Part shown: positions 16,871 through 26,117 of the stretch, one piece after another
How the letters are laid out: every line of letters begins with the position of its first letter
How positions within the stretch are numbered: the first letter of the stretch is position 1
Origin: Planosporangium sp963837285
GTDB taxonomy: Bacteria; Actinomycetota; Actinomycetes; Mycobacteriales; Micromonosporaceae
Direction of reading: 5' to 3'
Length of the DNA stretch: 64,000 nt
Assembly: GCA_963837285.1 (NCBI GenBank)
Contig: CAWIMS010000005.1
Coordinates: 186,001 to 250,000 of the forward strand
Program-made: the position numbers and the translations under genes
The notes under the pieces: generated by a model
Databases searched by the model: none
The model's input: only the letters and a program-made list of their open reading frames with translations
Told to the model about the DNA's origin: nothing

Positions 16871-16943
16871 TGTCCCCGCACGCGGCCAACGCGCAGATTC
16901 GTGTTGAGAAGACGAACCCACCACGACATTCGGAGGTGGACCG

Positions 16944-17213
16944 ATGTTCACGGCGAAGCGCTGGACGGTCGAGCTGTTCATCGACGAACACGACGGGCAC
17001 ACGTACGCCGAGGCGCGGTTGCACAGCGGCGCGGACAAGCCGCTCGTCGGCGTCGGTCGGGCGGCACTCAACCCGGCCGACCGCGACATCCCCGAGATCG
17101 GTGACGAGCTGGCCGCGGCGCGGGCACTCAGCGACCTCGGCCATCGGCTGCTGCTCGCCACGGCGGCCGACATCGGCGCGGTGTCTGCGGAAGACGTACA
17201 GCTGAGCCGGTAG
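16944..17213 (+). CDS. DUF1876 domain protein (Rv1738-like)
   Basis: An 89-residue protein from ATG 16944 with GGAGG upstream. The whole length is a DUF1876 domain: KRWTVELFIDEHDGHTYAEARL, then LVGVGRAALNPADRDIPEIG and the helix ELAAARALSDLGHRLL. Rv1738 of M. tuberculosis, a strongly DosR-induced protein, has this fold and structurally resembles ribosome hibernation factors. A role in quietening translation is possible but unproven. First gene of an operon with a strong box. Confidence 0.88.
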   Translation: MFTAKRWTVELFIDEHDGHTYAEARLHSGADKPLVGVGRAALNPADRDIPEIGDELAAARALSDLGHRLLLATAADIGAVSAEDVQLSR

Positions 17214-17223
17214 AGGAGATCCG

Positions 17224-17712
17224 ATGACGGTACTGGTCAGTGCCGCGAGCAAGCACGGGGCGACGGCGGAGATCGCCGAGGCGATCGGCCGGGTGCTGTG
17301 CGAACGCGGCCTCGCCGTGGATGTACGCCCGGTGGAGAACGTGACCATGGTCGACGGTTATGACGCGGTCATCCTGGGCAGCGCGGTGTACGTCGGCCAT
17401 TGGCTGGAGTCCGCCCGCAAACTGGTCGAGGCGGAGGCGACGATCCTGGCGGCCAGGCCGGTCTGGCTGTTCTCCAGCGGCCCGGTCGGCGACCCGCCGA
17501 AGCCGGCCGAGGAGCCGGTCGACGTCGCCGGGATCGTCCGGGCGACCGGCGCCCGCGACCACCAGGTGTTCGCGGGAAAGATCGACAAGGGGCGGCTCGG
17601 CTTCGGTGAACGCGCCATGGTGCTCGCCCTGCGCGCGCCGGTCGGCGACTTCCGCGACTGGGCGGCCGTTGAGACCTGGGCGCACGGCATCGCCGATACG
17701 TTGCGCGACTGA
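17224..17712 (+). CDS. Flavodoxin-like protein (HemG/protoporphyrinogen oxidase type)
   Basis: A 162-residue protein from ATG 17224, ten bases behind the DUF1876 gene. The FMN loop SAASKHGATAEIAEAIGRVL starts at residue 6. YDAVILGSAVYVGHWLESARKLV matches the second loop of the HemG-like flavodoxin group. WLFSSGPVGDPP follows as in annotated flavodoxin-domain proteins. Cytoplasmic, probably FMN-binding; its redox partner is unknown. Confidence 0.8.
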   Translation: MTVLVSAASKHGATAEIAEAIGRVLCERGLAVDVRPVENVTMVDGYDAVILGSAVYVGHWLESARKLVEAEATILAARPVWLFSSGPVGDPPKPAEEPVDVAGIVRATGARDHQVFAGKIDKGRLGFGERAMVLALRAPVGDFRDWAAVETWAHGIADTLRD

Positions 17713-17722
17713 GGAGACCGCC

Positions 17723-18322
17723 ATGGCGGAGAAAATGATCATTGACGAGTACCTGCCGCGCTACGACGCGGTGCTGGCCGAGCACCTGATCGTCGACGCC
17801 GACCCGGTGACGACCTGGCACGCCGCCCGCGAACTGGACTTCATGACCGTGCACACGCCGTTGCTGGACACCGCCATGTGGGCGCGCGGGCTGCCGGCCC
17901 GGCTGCGTGGACGGCCCCAACCCGAGGTCCCGCGGCTGAGCATCGCGGCCGGCGACAGCCTGCCGGGTTGGCTCTCGCTCGGTGAACGGGAAGGGCACGA
18001 GACCGCTCTGGGCGCGGTGGGCAAGTTCTGGCAGGGCACGATCGAGTGGCGGGACGTTCCGCTGGCCGAGTTCGCCGGGTTCGCCGAGCCCGGGTACGGC
18101 AAGATCGCGTGCAATTTCTCGGTCCGCCCGTACGGGCCGGACCGCAGCCTACTCACCTACGAGTGCCGCACCGCGACCACCGACGAGATCTCCCGTCGCA
18201 AGTTCGCCCGGTACTGGCTGGTGATCCGCCCGTTCGTGCGCCACATCATGCGCGCCACCCTGCGCACCATCGCCACGAACGCCCGGGACACCACCACCGT
18301 CCACATAGGAGGAGAATCATGA
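17723..18322 (+). CDS. Conserved hypothetical, possible SRPBCC-fold protein
   Basis: A 199-residue protein from ATG 17723 with GAGGAG upstream. The N-terminal YLPRYDAVLAEHLIVDADP and the later FWQGTIEWRDVPLAEFAGF, then CNFSVRPYGPDRSLLTYECR, resemble START/SRPBCC ligand-binding folds seen in actinobacterial unknowns. The C-terminus is basic (RKFARYWLVIRPFVRHIMR). Its stop overlaps the aldolase start (ATGA), so translation is coupled. The ligand is unknown. Confidence 0.65.
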   Translation: MAEKMIIDEYLPRYDAVLAEHLIVDADPVTTWHAARELDFMTVHTPLLDTAMWARGLPARLRGRPQPEVPRLSIAAGDSLPGWLSLGEREGHETALGAVGKFWQGTIEWRDVPLAEFAGFAEPGYGKIACNFSVRPYGPDRSLLTYECRTATTDEISRRKFARYWLVIRPFVRHIMRATLRTIATNARDTTTVHIGGES

Positions 18323-19212
18323 CCACCCGACCGGGCCTGGCCGAACTGGGCCTCAACACCGGCAAGAAGGCCCGCCTGCACCGCATCCTGTACCGGCACG
18401 GGCTGGGCAACGGCACCGCCATCTTCCTGCCCTACGACCAGGGCCTCGAACACGGCCCACGGGACTTCTTCGCCAACCCCGCCGCGTCCGATCCGCGCTA
18501 TATCACAAAACTGGCGCTCGAAGGCGGGTTCAACGGCATCGCGATCCAGATCGGCCTGGCCGAGAAGTTCTACTGGGACTATGCCGGCGAGGTGCCGCTG
18601 ATCCTGAAGCTCAACGGCAAGACCGAGATTCCCTCCGACGCCGAAGCCCTCTCCCCCGTGCACGCCACCGTCGCCGACGCGGTCCGGCTCGGCGCGGACG
18701 CGGTGGGCTACACCCTGTACGTCGGCACGCCTGTGCAGGACCGCGACTTCGAGCAGTTCAAGACGGTACGCGAGGACGCCCACCGGCTCGGCATGCCGCT
18801 GATCGTGTGGGCGTACCCGCGCGGCAGCGCGATTGACGCCAAGGGCGGCAAGGACTCCTTCTACGCGGTCGACTACGCCGCCCGGACCGCCAGTGAACTC
18901 GGCGCGGACGTGGTCAAGGTCAACTTCCCGCATCCGGACAAGCGCACCGGCGTGCCCGCCGCGTACGACAGTGAGTTCACCCCGCAGCAGGCCATCGACA
19001 CCGTCGTCCGGTCCGCCAACCGCACCCTCGTGCTGGTCTCGGGCGGGTCGAAGGCTGGTGACCAGGCCATGCTCGACAAGGCCCGGGAATCGATGGAAGC
19101 CGGCGCCACCGGCCTCATCTTCGGCCGCAACGTCTGGCAGCGCCCGCACGACGAGTCGCTGCGCTTCGTCAGCCAACTCAAGGACGTCCTCGCCAAGTAC
19201 CCCAGCGGTTGA
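18319..19212 (+). CDS. Class I fructose-bisphosphate aldolase (DhnA/FbaB type)
   Basis: A 297-residue enzyme from ATG 18319 with GGAGGAG upstream. It is the archaeal-type class I aldolase: PYDQGLEHGPRDFF at residues 36-49, VPLILKLNGKTEIP, and the TIM-barrel lysine region GADVVKVNFP that forms the Schiff base, with the terminal phosphate site VSGGSKAGD and GRNVWQR. It cleaves or makes fructose 1,6-bisphosphate without a metal. Placement in a DevR-boxed operon suggests a glycolytic or gluconeogenic switch under stress. Confidence 0.88.
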   Translation: MTTRPGLAELGLNTGKKARLHRILYRHGLGNGTAIFLPYDQGLEHGPRDFFANPAASDPRYITKLALEGGFNGIAIQIGLAEKFYWDYAGEVPLILKLNGKTEIPSDAEALSPVHATVADAVRLGADAVGYTLYVGTPVQDRDFEQFKTVREDAHRLGMPLIVWAYPRGSAIDAKGGKDSFYAVDYAARTASELGADVVKVNFPHPDKRTGVPAAYDSEFTPQQAIDTVVRSANRTLVLVSGGSKAGDQAMLDKARESMEAGATGLIFGRNVWQRPHDESLRFVSQLKDVLAKYPSG

Positions 19213-19223
19213 GGGGATTGAAC

Positions 19224-20099
19224 ATGAACACCCCGATCATCGTCGGTGTCGACGATTCGCGGTCGTCGTACGCCGCCCTGGACTGGGCGGTGGACGAAGC
19301 CGGCCGGCGGGCCCTGCCACTGCACCTGTTGCACGTTGTCGAGTTGCCACCGCCCGGGGTCGACCCGACGGCGGGGACCCGCCACGAGGCTATCGTGACC
19401 GCCGCCCGTGACCGGGTCCGCAACGCCGCCCCGCACGTTGCGGTGACCGATGAGACGGTCGCCGGCGACCCGGCCGGGGTTCTGGTCGACCGCTCCCAGC
19501 ACGCCGGCATGATCGTCGTCGGCAACCGCGGTCTCGGCGGGTTCCGTAGCCTGCTCACCGGCTCGGTCGGCGTACAGACGGCCGCGCACGCGCGGTGCCC
19601 GGTGGTGATCGTCCGACCGCACCTGCGCGAGCCGTCACCGGACGAGGAGCCGGTCGAGCAGCCGCCCCGGCACGCGGTCGGCCGGGTCGTGGTGGGCGTC
19701 GACGGATCCGACCTCTCCGACGCCGCGGTCGGGTTCGCGTTCGACGAGGCGGCGCTGCGCGGCACCGGTCTGACCGCCGTGCACGCATGGCATTACCCGG
19801 TGTCGGGCAGCCCGGGAGACATGATCTTCGCGGTGTGCGCGCGCCCCGACGTCGCCGACATCCAGAACAAGATCCTCACCCAGGCACTCGCCGCCCACCG
19901 GGAACGCCATCCGGACGTGCCGGTTCAACCGGTCCTCGCGCAGGGCAGCCCGGCCGCCGTACTGGTACACGAGTCGATCGGCGCGGAGCTGCTGGTAGTC
20001 GGCGCGCGCGGCCACGGCGGGTTCGCGGGCCTGCTGCTCGGCTCGGTCAGCGACGCCGCCATCCGTCACGCCGGATGCCCGGTCGCCGTCATCCATTGA
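19224..20099 (+). CDS. Tandem universal stress protein
   Basis: A 291-residue protein; ATG 19224 follows GAGGGG, and the TTG at 19209 overlapping the aldolase stop is less likely. Both Usp domains keep the nucleotide motif: GNRGLGGFRSLLTGS and GARGHGGFAGLLLGS. Each domain starts with the usual VGVDDSRSS or VGVDGSDLS strand and loop. It sits between the aldolase and acyl-CoA synthetase genes in the same operon. Confidence 0.87.
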   Translation: MNTPIIVGVDDSRSSYAALDWAVDEAGRRALPLHLLHVVELPPPGVDPTAGTRHEAIVTAARDRVRNAAPHVAVTDETVAGDPAGVLVDRSQHAGMIVVGNRGLGGFRSLLTGSVGVQTAAHARCPVVIVRPHLREPSPDEEPVEQPPRHAVGRVVVGVDGSDLSDAAVGFAFDEAALRGTGLTAVHAWHYPVSGSPGDMIFAVCARPDVADIQNKILTQALAAHRERHPDVPVQPVLAQGSPAAVLVHESIGAELLVVGARGHGGFAGLLLGSVSDAAIRHAGCPVAVIH

Positions 20100-20121
20100 A
20101 CGTCGTCCTTCTGGAGTTGCC

Positions 20122-22788
20122 GTGACCACCATCGAGGTAACCGCGCCGGCTGACCTGACCGGTCACGACGCGCTGACCGCGGACGGGCACATCGTGCGGA
20201 TCCGACCCGCGACGCCCGGCGACGAGGCGGCCCTGCGTGGCCTGTACGGGCAGGCCAGCGACCAGAGCATCTACCTGCGCTTCTTCGCCCCCGGACGGGG
20301 CCAGGTGGAGCAGGAGGTGCGGCGGCTGGTCCGGCCGCCCGCGCCGGATCACCTCGCCCTGGTCGCGGTCATCGGGGACGCCCTGGTCGGGGTCGTCTCG
20401 TACGAGCGGAACGGCACCGAGCCCTACGCCGAGTTCGCGGTACTGGTGGCCGACGCCGCGCACGGCCGCGGCATCGGCACCCTGCTGATCGAGGACATGT
20501 GCCAGCGGGCGCGAAGCCACGGCATCCAGGAGTTGCGGGGCGAGGTGCTGATCGACAACGCCTCGATGCTCCGGGTCGCCCGCGATCTCACGCCCGGCCT
20601 GGCCTCGCACCTGGAGGCCGGGGTCGCTGAGGTCCGCATCCCGACCACCGCCGACGAGGCCGCCCTCGCCGCGGTCGACCTGCGCGAACGCCACGCCGAG
20701 CGGCAGGCGCTGCGGCCGCTGCTCGCCCCGGCCTCGGTGGCGGTCGTCGGTGCCGGACGCAAGCCGGGCGGCGTGGGACACGAGGTGCTCACCAACCTGA
20801 TCGAGCAGGGGTACACCGGCGCCGTGTACCCGATCAACCCGCACGCCTCCGAGGTGGCGGGCCGGCCGGCGTACCCTCGCCTGACCGCCGTGCCCGGCCC
20901 GGTCGACCTGGCTGTCGTCGCGGTACCCGCCGCGGCGGTGGAGGACGTGCTCACCGACGCGGCAGCCGCCGGGGTACGGGCCGCGATCGTGCTCACCTCC
21001 GGGCTCGGCGAGACCGGCGGGGACGGCCGGGCAATCCAGGCGCGACTGGTCCACCTGGTGCGCTCCCACGACATCCGCCTGGTCGGACCGAACTGCCTGG
21101 GCGTGGTCAACACCGACCCGGCGGTACGGCTCGCCGCCACGTTCTCCACCAGCGTGCCGGAGGCCGGTGGGCTGGCCGTGGCGTCGCAATCGGGTGCGGT
21201 CGGGATCGCCGTGCTCGATCACGCCGCTCGGACCGGCATCGGCGTCTCCAGCTTCGTCTCGCTCGGCAACAAGGCCGACGTTTCCGGCAACGACCTGCTC
21301 TCGTACTGGTACGACGACCCGGCCACCCGCGCCGTGGCGCTGTACCTGGAGTCGTTCGGCAACCCGCGCAAGTTCGCCCGGATCGCGCGCGGGGTGGCCC
21401 GCCGCAAGCCGGTACTCGCGGTCAAGAGCGGCCGCTCCGCCGGTGGCCAGCGCGCGGGCGCCTCGCACACGGCGGCCGCCGCGGCACCGGACGTGGCCGT
21501 CGAGTCGCTGTTCGCGCAGGCCGGCGTCGTGCGTACCGATACCCTCGGCGAACTCCTGGACGCGGCGCGCCTGCTGGTCGACCAGCCGCTGCCGGCCGGC
21601 AACCGGATCGGCATCGCCGGCAACGCGGGCGGGCTCAACGTGCTCGCCGCCGACGCCGCCGAAGCGGTCGGCCTGGTCGTGCCGGACGTCGCCGGTGGCA
21701 ACCCGATCGACCTCGGCGCGGCGGCCAGTCCGGCAGCCGTGGCACAGGCGATCACCGGCCTGGCGACCAGCGGGCAGGTCGACGCGGTACTGGCGGTCTT
21801 CGTCGCCACCCGGGCCAATGACGTGCCCGGCATGCTGTCGGCCATCGGGGATGCCGCGGACGCCGCCGCAGACCTGCCCGTGGCAGCCGTGGTGGTCGGC
21901 GCGCCCGACGCACCGGTGTCGTTGGGTCGACGCCGGGCTCCGGTGTACGCGCTGCCGGAGCCGGCGGTCCACGCCATCGGCCATGCCGCCCGGTACGCGG
22001 CCTGGCGTCGGGAGCCACTCGGCTGCCGCCCCGACCTGACCGGCGTGGACACCGAACGGGCGCGCGGCCTCGTCACGGCGGCACTGGCCGAGGGCGCCGG
22101 GTGGCAACGCACGGACCTGATCACCGACCTGCTCGCCTGCTACGGCGTGGCTACCCTGCCGACCGTCACGGCGACCGGGCTGGACGACGCCCTCGCCGCC
22201 GCGAACCACGTGGGGTACCCGGTGGTGCTCAAGAGCGGCGACCCGACGATCGTGCACAAGAGTGATCGTGGTGCCGTCCGGCTCGACCTCCCCGACGCCT
22301 TCGCGGTCCGGGACGCCTACACCGGCATCGCCGCCGCGCTCGATGATCCGCAGCCCGCCGTTCTGGTACAACCGATGCGCCACGGCGGGGTCGAGGTCGT
22401 CGTCGGCGTAGTGCACGATCCACTGTTCGGGTCGCTGGTGATGCTCGGCCTCGGTGGGGTCCTCACCGACCTGCTCGGCGACCGGACGTTCCGGCTGCTG
22501 CCGCTGACCGATCTCGACGCCGGCCGGATGTGGCGCTCGCTGCGCGGCGCCCCGCTGCTGACCGGGTTCCGCGGGACACCGCCGGTCGACGTGCCGGCGC
22601 TCGAGGATCTGCTGCTCCGGGTGGGGCGCCTCGCCGAGGACCTGCCAGAGGTGGCCGAACTCGACTTCAACCCGGTTCTTGTGCTGCCGCACGGCACCGC
22701 GGTGGTGGATGCCAAGCTGCGCCTCGCTGTGCCCGGCGAGGAACCCGACGCGACGTCGCGGGCCCTCCGCGAGCCGCCCGGCCGGTAG
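20122..22788 (+). CDS. GNAT acetyltransferase fused to ADP-forming acyl-CoA synthetase (Pat/PatZ-like)
   Basis: An 888-residue protein from GTG 20122. Residues 20-165 are a GNAT domain (acetyl-CoA loop VADAAHGRGIGTLLIEDM). From 195 come a CoA-binding Rossmann domain (VAVVGAGRKPGGVGHEVL), a succinyl-CoA-ligase-like middle (VASQSGAVGIAVLDHA; SGRSAGGQRAGASHTAAAA) and a C-terminal ATP-grasp domain (YPVVLKSGDPTIVHKSDRGA). This layout equals PatZ/Pka protein acetyltransferases, in which the synthetase part senses acetyl-CoA, but true ADP-forming acetate:CoA ligase activity is also possible. Last gene of the operon. Confidence 0.85.
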   Translation: MTTIEVTAPADLTGHDALTADGHIVRIRPATPGDEAALRGLYGQASDQSIYLRFFAPGRGQVEQEVRRLVRPPAPDHLALVAVIGDALVGVVSYERNGTEPYAEFAVLVADAAHGRGIGTLLIEDMCQRARSHGIQELRGEVLIDNASMLRVARDLTPGLASHLEAGVAEVRIPTTADEAALAAVDLRERHAERQALRPLLAPASVAVVGAGRKPGGVGHEVLTNLIEQGYTGAVYPINPHASEVAGRPAYPRLTAVPGPVDLAVVAVPAAAVEDVLTDAAAAGVRAAIVLTSGLGETGGDGRAIQARLVHLVRSHDIRLVGPNCLGVVNTDPAVRLAATFSTSVPEAGGLAVASQSGAVGIAVLDHAARTGIGVSSFVSLGNKADVSGNDLLSYWYDDPATRAVALYLESFGNPRKFARIARGVARRKPVLAVKSGRSAGGQRAGASHTAAAAAPDVAVESLFAQAGVVRTDTLGELLDAARLLVDQPLPAGNRIGIAGNAGGLNVLAADAAEAVGLVVPDVAGGNPIDLGAAASPAAVAQAITGLATSGQVDAVLAVFVATRANDVPGMLSAIGDAADAAADLPVAAVVVGAPDAPVSLGRRRAPVYALPEPAVHAIGHAARYAAWRREPLGCRPDLTGVDTERARGLVTAALAEGAGWQRTDLITDLLACYGVATLPTVTATGLDDALAAANHVGYPVVLKSGDPTIVHKSDRGAVRLDLPDAFAVRDAYTGIAAALDDPQPAVLVQPMRHGGVEVVVGVVHDPLFGSLVMLGLGGVLTDLLGDRTFRLLPLTDLDAGRMWRSLRGAPLLTGFRGTPPVDVPALEDLLLRVGRLAEDLPEVAELDFNPVLVLPHGTAVVDAKLRLAVPGEEPDATSRALREPPGR

Positions 22789-22789
22789 G

Positions 22790-24022
22790 CTACCCCGCTT
22801 CGGTGGCTGGCAGGATCATGGTGAAGGTGGCGCCCTCGCCGGGGCGGCCGGCCACCGCGAGGGAGCCGCCGTGTGCGGCCAGCACTTCGCGGACGAGCGC
22901 CAGCCCAAGCCCGAGCCGCGGCTTGTCCCGGTCGGCGCCGCTGCCCCGAGCATGCCGGTCCAGCAGCCGTTCCGCCTCAGCGGCGTCGAGCCCTTCGCCG
23001 TCGTCAATCACGCCCAACTCGACCGTGCCGTCGGACCGGCGTACCCGCACGGTCACCGTTCCGCCGGGGTGTTCGTGCGCGAGGGCGTTGTCGACGAGAG
23101 CGGCCAGGGCCCGCCGCAGCGAGGCGCGGATGCCGGTAACGATCAGCGGGCTGTCCGGGTCGACGTCCGCCACGAGATCCACGTGCAGCGTCGCGGCGTG
23201 CGGATGTACCGAAGCCACCAGTTCCCGGGCGAGCTGGCCGAGGTCCACCGGCGTGCCCGCGTCGGCGCGGTGTCGTAGCTCGGCGGATCGCAGCAGATCC
23301 TCCACCACCTCGCCCAGCGCGCGGGTGTCGGCGACTAGCTGATCCACGTGCTCCTGCAGCCGCCGGTCCCGTCCGTCGACGCGGCCGAACCGGCGCTGTA
23401 CCAGCTGAGCCCTGGTGTGCAGCACGGCGAGCGGGGTGCGCAGTTCGTGGCTGACGTCGGCGACGAACCGCCGTTGCAGCGCCAGCGCCTGGCCGAGCGG
23501 ACGTACCGCCCGCCGGCCCACCACGACGCCGACCAGCGCCGCCGCCACGACGCCGATGACGGCGGCCACGGCGAGCGAACCGACCAGCCGCCGGCCCGCC
23601 TGGGTACGCGCGGTGACGTCCAGCAGCGCCAGGGTCCGGATCCCGTCCGGAGTGCCGGCCAGGTACGCCTCGTAGTCGCGGCCGTCCCGGCGGACGTGGG
23701 ACCGGCCGGCCGGCAGCGCCCGTGGATCGAGGCTCGCCAGCTCGTCCGGCGTGCCCGGGCTGACCTGTGGCGGGTTGCCGGGAACCAGACGGATCAGGAC
23801 AACGCCGGCCGGCGGGTCGATGACGTCGTCCGCGGTGGTCGCGGCCTGTCGGACCAGGCTCTCCTGCGCTGCGTCGTCGGAGCGGATGGTCAGCGAGAAC
23901 GCGATGACGCTGACCACCACGATGGTGGCGGCGACGGCGGCAGCGGTCTGCGCCGCGACGGCTACGGTCGCCCGGCGCAGCATCCGTACGTCGGCCTGCG
24001 AGGGCCGTACATCAACCGTCAC
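22790..24022 (-). CDS. Membrane sensor histidine kinase (HisKA type)
   Basis: A 410-residue protein, second gene of a pair whose start overlaps the regulator stop. It has a transmembrane segment near residues 22-48, a periplasmic sensor region to about 145, a second segment (SLAVAAVIGVVAAALVGVVVG), then the dimerisation motif FVADVSHELRTPLA with the phosphoacceptor His. The ATPase boxes are ALVDNALAHEHP (N), VIDDGEGLD (G1) and RLGLGLALVREVLAAHGG (G2). The signal is unknown. It is not a DosS type and has no DevR-like box. Confidence 0.86.
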   Translation of the reverse strand: MTVDVRPSQADVRMLRRATVAVAAQTAAAVAATIVVVSVIAFSLTIRSDDAAQESLVRQAATTADDVIDPPAGVVLIRLVPGNPPQVSPGTPDELASLDPRALPAGRSHVRRDGRDYEAYLAGTPDGIRTLALLDVTARTQAGRRLVGSLAVAAVIGVVAAALVGVVVGRRAVRPLGQALALQRRFVADVSHELRTPLAVLHTRAQLVQRRFGRVDGRDRRLQEHVDQLVADTRALGEVVEDLLRSAELRHRADAGTPVDLGQLARELVASVHPHAATLHVDLVADVDPDSPLIVTGIRASLRRALAALVDNALAHEHPGGTVTVRVRRSDGTVELGVIDDGEGLDAAEAERLLDRHARGSGADRDKPRLGLGLALVREVLAAHGGSLAVAGRPGEGATFTMILPATEAG

Positions 24023-24720
24023 AGCGGCCCCAACTGGTACCCGATGCTGCGGACCGTGCGGATCGCCGTCCGGCCGAGCTTGCGGCGCAGGTAGTGGACG
24101 TAGGTGTCTACCGCCCGGCTGCTCTCAGATTCGTCGAAGACCCTGGCGCGCAGCTCGTCGCGGCCGAACACCCGTCCGGGGCGGGACGCGAGGACCTGCA
24201 ACAGCGCGCACTCGCGGACGGACAGGTCGACCGGTGCCCGGACCCCGTCGGACCACACCACCCGCCGGGCCGCGAGATCGAGGCGGCCACTGCCCAGTGG
24301 AAGCTCGTCGGCGCTGTCCGCCTGCCGGCGCAGGAGTGCGCGCAGTCGCGCGATCAGCTCGTCGACCTCGAACGGTTTGACCAGGTAATCGTCCGCGCCG
24401 CCGTTGAGCCCCTCGACCCGGTCCGCGACCGTGGCCCGGGCGGTCAGCATCAGCGTCGCCGCCGTCACACCCCGGTTGCGGAGTCGTCGCAGCAGGTCGA
24501 CGCCCTCGATGGCGGGAAGCCGCCGGTCGAGCACGATCAACTGGTACGCCCGGGCGAGTCCCAGATGCAATCCGGCCTGGCCGTCGGGCGCATGATCCAC
24601 CTCGAATCCGGCGTCGTCGAGCAGGTCTATGAGCAGCTCGGACAGGTTCGCATCGTCCTCGACCAGGAGCAGGCGAGGCCGAGCGCGGTCGGTGCCCTTG
24701 GGCGCGGCGTGGTCAGACAC
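24019..24720 (-). CDS. OmpR/PhoB-family response regulator
   Basis: A 233-residue protein from GTG 24720; the frame opens at 24762 but the first 14 residues look non-coding. The receiver has the acidic pair VEDD, phosphoacceptor D in LIVLDRRLPAIEG, T in MLTARA and K in YLVKPFEVDEL. The C-terminal winged helix (LSVRECALLQVLASRPGRVF, then VDTYVHYLRRKLG and TVRSIGYQL) is of OmpR type. Cognate to the kinase that follows with an ATGA overlap. Targets are unknown. Confidence 0.86.
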   Translation of the reverse strand: MSDHAAPKGTDRARPRLLLVEDDANLSELLIDLLDDAGFEVDHAPDGQAGLHLGLARAYQLIVLDRRLPAIEGVDLLRRLRNRGVTAATLMLTARATVADRVEGLNGGADDYLVKPFEVDELIARLRALLRRQADSADELPLGSGRLDLAARRVVWSDGVRAPVDLSVRECALLQVLASRPGRVFGRDELRARVFDESESSRAVDTYVHYLRRKLGRTAIRTVRSIGYQLGPL

Positions 24721-24821
24721 GCGCCGATAGTGGCATCCGATCCTGAAAAGATTCTCCAACAATCGCCGATCACCATGGCTGGAGCAATCGTCGCTTTCGT
24801 CCCAGTCAAAGGAGATATCCG

Positions 24822-25313
24822 GTGCTCGACACGTTCAACGGCCTTCCGCTGCACCCGCTGATCGTGCACGCCGTGGTGGTGTTGCTGCCGCTTTCGGCCC
24901 TTGGCGTGATCGCTGTCGCGATCCGGCCCGCATGGCTGGCCCGTTACGGCAAGCTGGTCATCGCGGTCGCGTCGGCATCGGTACTGGCGATCCCGCTCGC
25001 CACATCGAGCGGTGAGCGGCTGGCCGCCCGGGTGGGCGAGCCCGGAGTCCACGCCGAACTGGGCGACACCCTGATCTGGTTCGCGCTGCCGCTTCTCGCC
25101 GCCGTGGTCACGCTCGCCTGGCTGCGCCGCCGCACCGCCGGTGACGGCGCGAGTGCTGGCGGCCGGTCTCGGCTCAGCCTCGTGACCGGTGTTGTCGCGG
25201 TACTGATCGCCACCGCCAACCTTGTGCAGGTCTACCGGATCGGGGAAAGTGGCGCGCGGGCCGTCTGGCACACCACCGGAGCGGCGACACCGATCCACCA
25301 GCGCGATCGGTAG
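24822..25313 (+). CDS. DUF2231-type membrane protein
   Basis: A 163-residue protein from GTG 24822 with AAAGGAGA upstream. The N-terminal FNGLPLHPLIVHAVVVLLPL is the DUF2231 signature, in which conserved histidines on the first helix may bind a metal or heme. Four transmembrane helices are predicted. It diverges from the two-component pair across about 100 bp and could be its target; that is inference. Confidence 0.78.
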   Translation: MLDTFNGLPLHPLIVHAVVVLLPLSALGVIAVAIRPAWLARYGKLVIAVASASVLAIPLATSSGERLAARVGEPGVHAELGDTLIWFALPLLAAVVTLAWLRRRTAGDGASAGGRSRLSLVTGVVAVLIATANLVQVYRIGESGARAVWHTTGAATPIHQRDR

Positions 25314-25322
25314 CCGGGGTGG

Positions 25323-25760
25323 TCAGGACTCCGGCACCAGCCGGCGGGCCCGCAAGGCCTTCGCCCACCACGGCCGCGGGTGTCCGGCCCGGCGCAGCGG
25401 CGGGACGGCGGCGTTCTTCACGCTTACCCACCCACCCGGCCCCATCGTCACCGCGCCGATCGCCGGACGGGATCGGCGCATCTCGAGGACCGTACCGGCG
25501 GCAACCGCCACGGAGGCAAAGGCGGCCAGGGCGAGTGTCACCATCTGTACGTCAACCACCGGGTGGAAGCGCACCCGGTCGGGGCCGACGGCAAAGGCGC
25601 CGACCGGTCGGCTGGCCCCGGGGCGGGTCACCGCGACCGGTACGAAGGTGATGCGGCCGGCGGCTGTCGCCGGCGGACGCGTCGAGGCCGCCTCTGCCGG
25701 CGGCACTGGCGGTCGGCGCGCGCCTGGCAGAACCCGTATGTTCGATCGTTGATCCTCCAC
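25323..25760 (-). CDS. Single-pass membrane protein, unknown function
   Basis: About 145 residues if started at GTG 25760, which has AGGGATGAGG just before it; the frame is open to 25796. One hydrophobic helix (MVTLALAAFASVAVAAGTVL) follows a proline-rich N-terminal half and precedes a basic tail (PWWAKALRARRLVPES). No motif identifies a function. A DevR-like box lies 57 bp upstream, so it probably belongs to the regulon. Confidence 0.62.
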   Translation of the reverse strand: MEDQRSNIRVLPGARRPPVPPAEAASTRPPATAAGRITFVPVAVTRPGASRPVGAFAVGPDRVRFHPVVDVQMVTLALAAFASVAVAAGTVLEMRRSRPAIGAVTMGPGGWVSVKNAAVPPLRRAGHPRPWWAKALRARRLVPES

Positions 25761-25817
25761 GACCTCATCCCTTCCGGTCGGCATCCCATCCGACACTGAC
25801 CGAAGCGCTGGCGGTCA

Positions 25818-25831
25818 GTGCCGAAGGTCCT
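25818..25831. promoter_or_regulatory. DevR-like box upstream of the 25760 gene
   Basis: GTGCCGAAGGTCCT. The 17-base stretch GTCAGTGCCGAAGGTCC is identical to the one before cydA (61894-61910). The left half is degenerate. Confidence 0.45.
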
Positions 25832-25851
25832 GTGCTTGTGCCGGGAGACCG

Positions 25852-26034
25852 CTAGCGCCGCGTGCACTTCGCCCGCCATGAGCGCGGGCGTCCGGGCATC
25901 GACCGGCGGGACCGGGCGTCCGGCCGGCAGCGTGCCGGCGACTTCGCCGCTGGCGCGGTCGGAACTTCGATAGTCTGGCGCTCGAGCACGGCGGTCACGA
26001 CCTTGCGTGTGGTGGGAACGGCCTGCGGGTTCAT
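25852..26034 (-). CDS. Small basic hypothetical protein
   Basis: A 60-residue product from ATG 26034 (MNPQAVPTTRKVVTAVLERQ), preceded by a strong GGAGGA site. It is very basic in the C-terminal half (arginine-rich, RPRSWRAKCTRR), so it could bind nucleic acid or be a spurious high-GC frame. The ribosome site and the DevR-like box 83 bp upstream favour a real gene. Confidence 0.45.
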   Translation of the reverse strand: MNPQAVPTTRKVVTAVLERQTIEVPTAPAAKSPARCRPDARSRRSMPGRPRSWRAKCTRR

Positions 26035-26117
26035 GACATCCTCCGGTGACGGCTGCGTTGGCATGAGCCTGCGACAAGAGGGCAGACCCATCCAGGGCCA
26101 CGCGGGCCGGACCGGGC

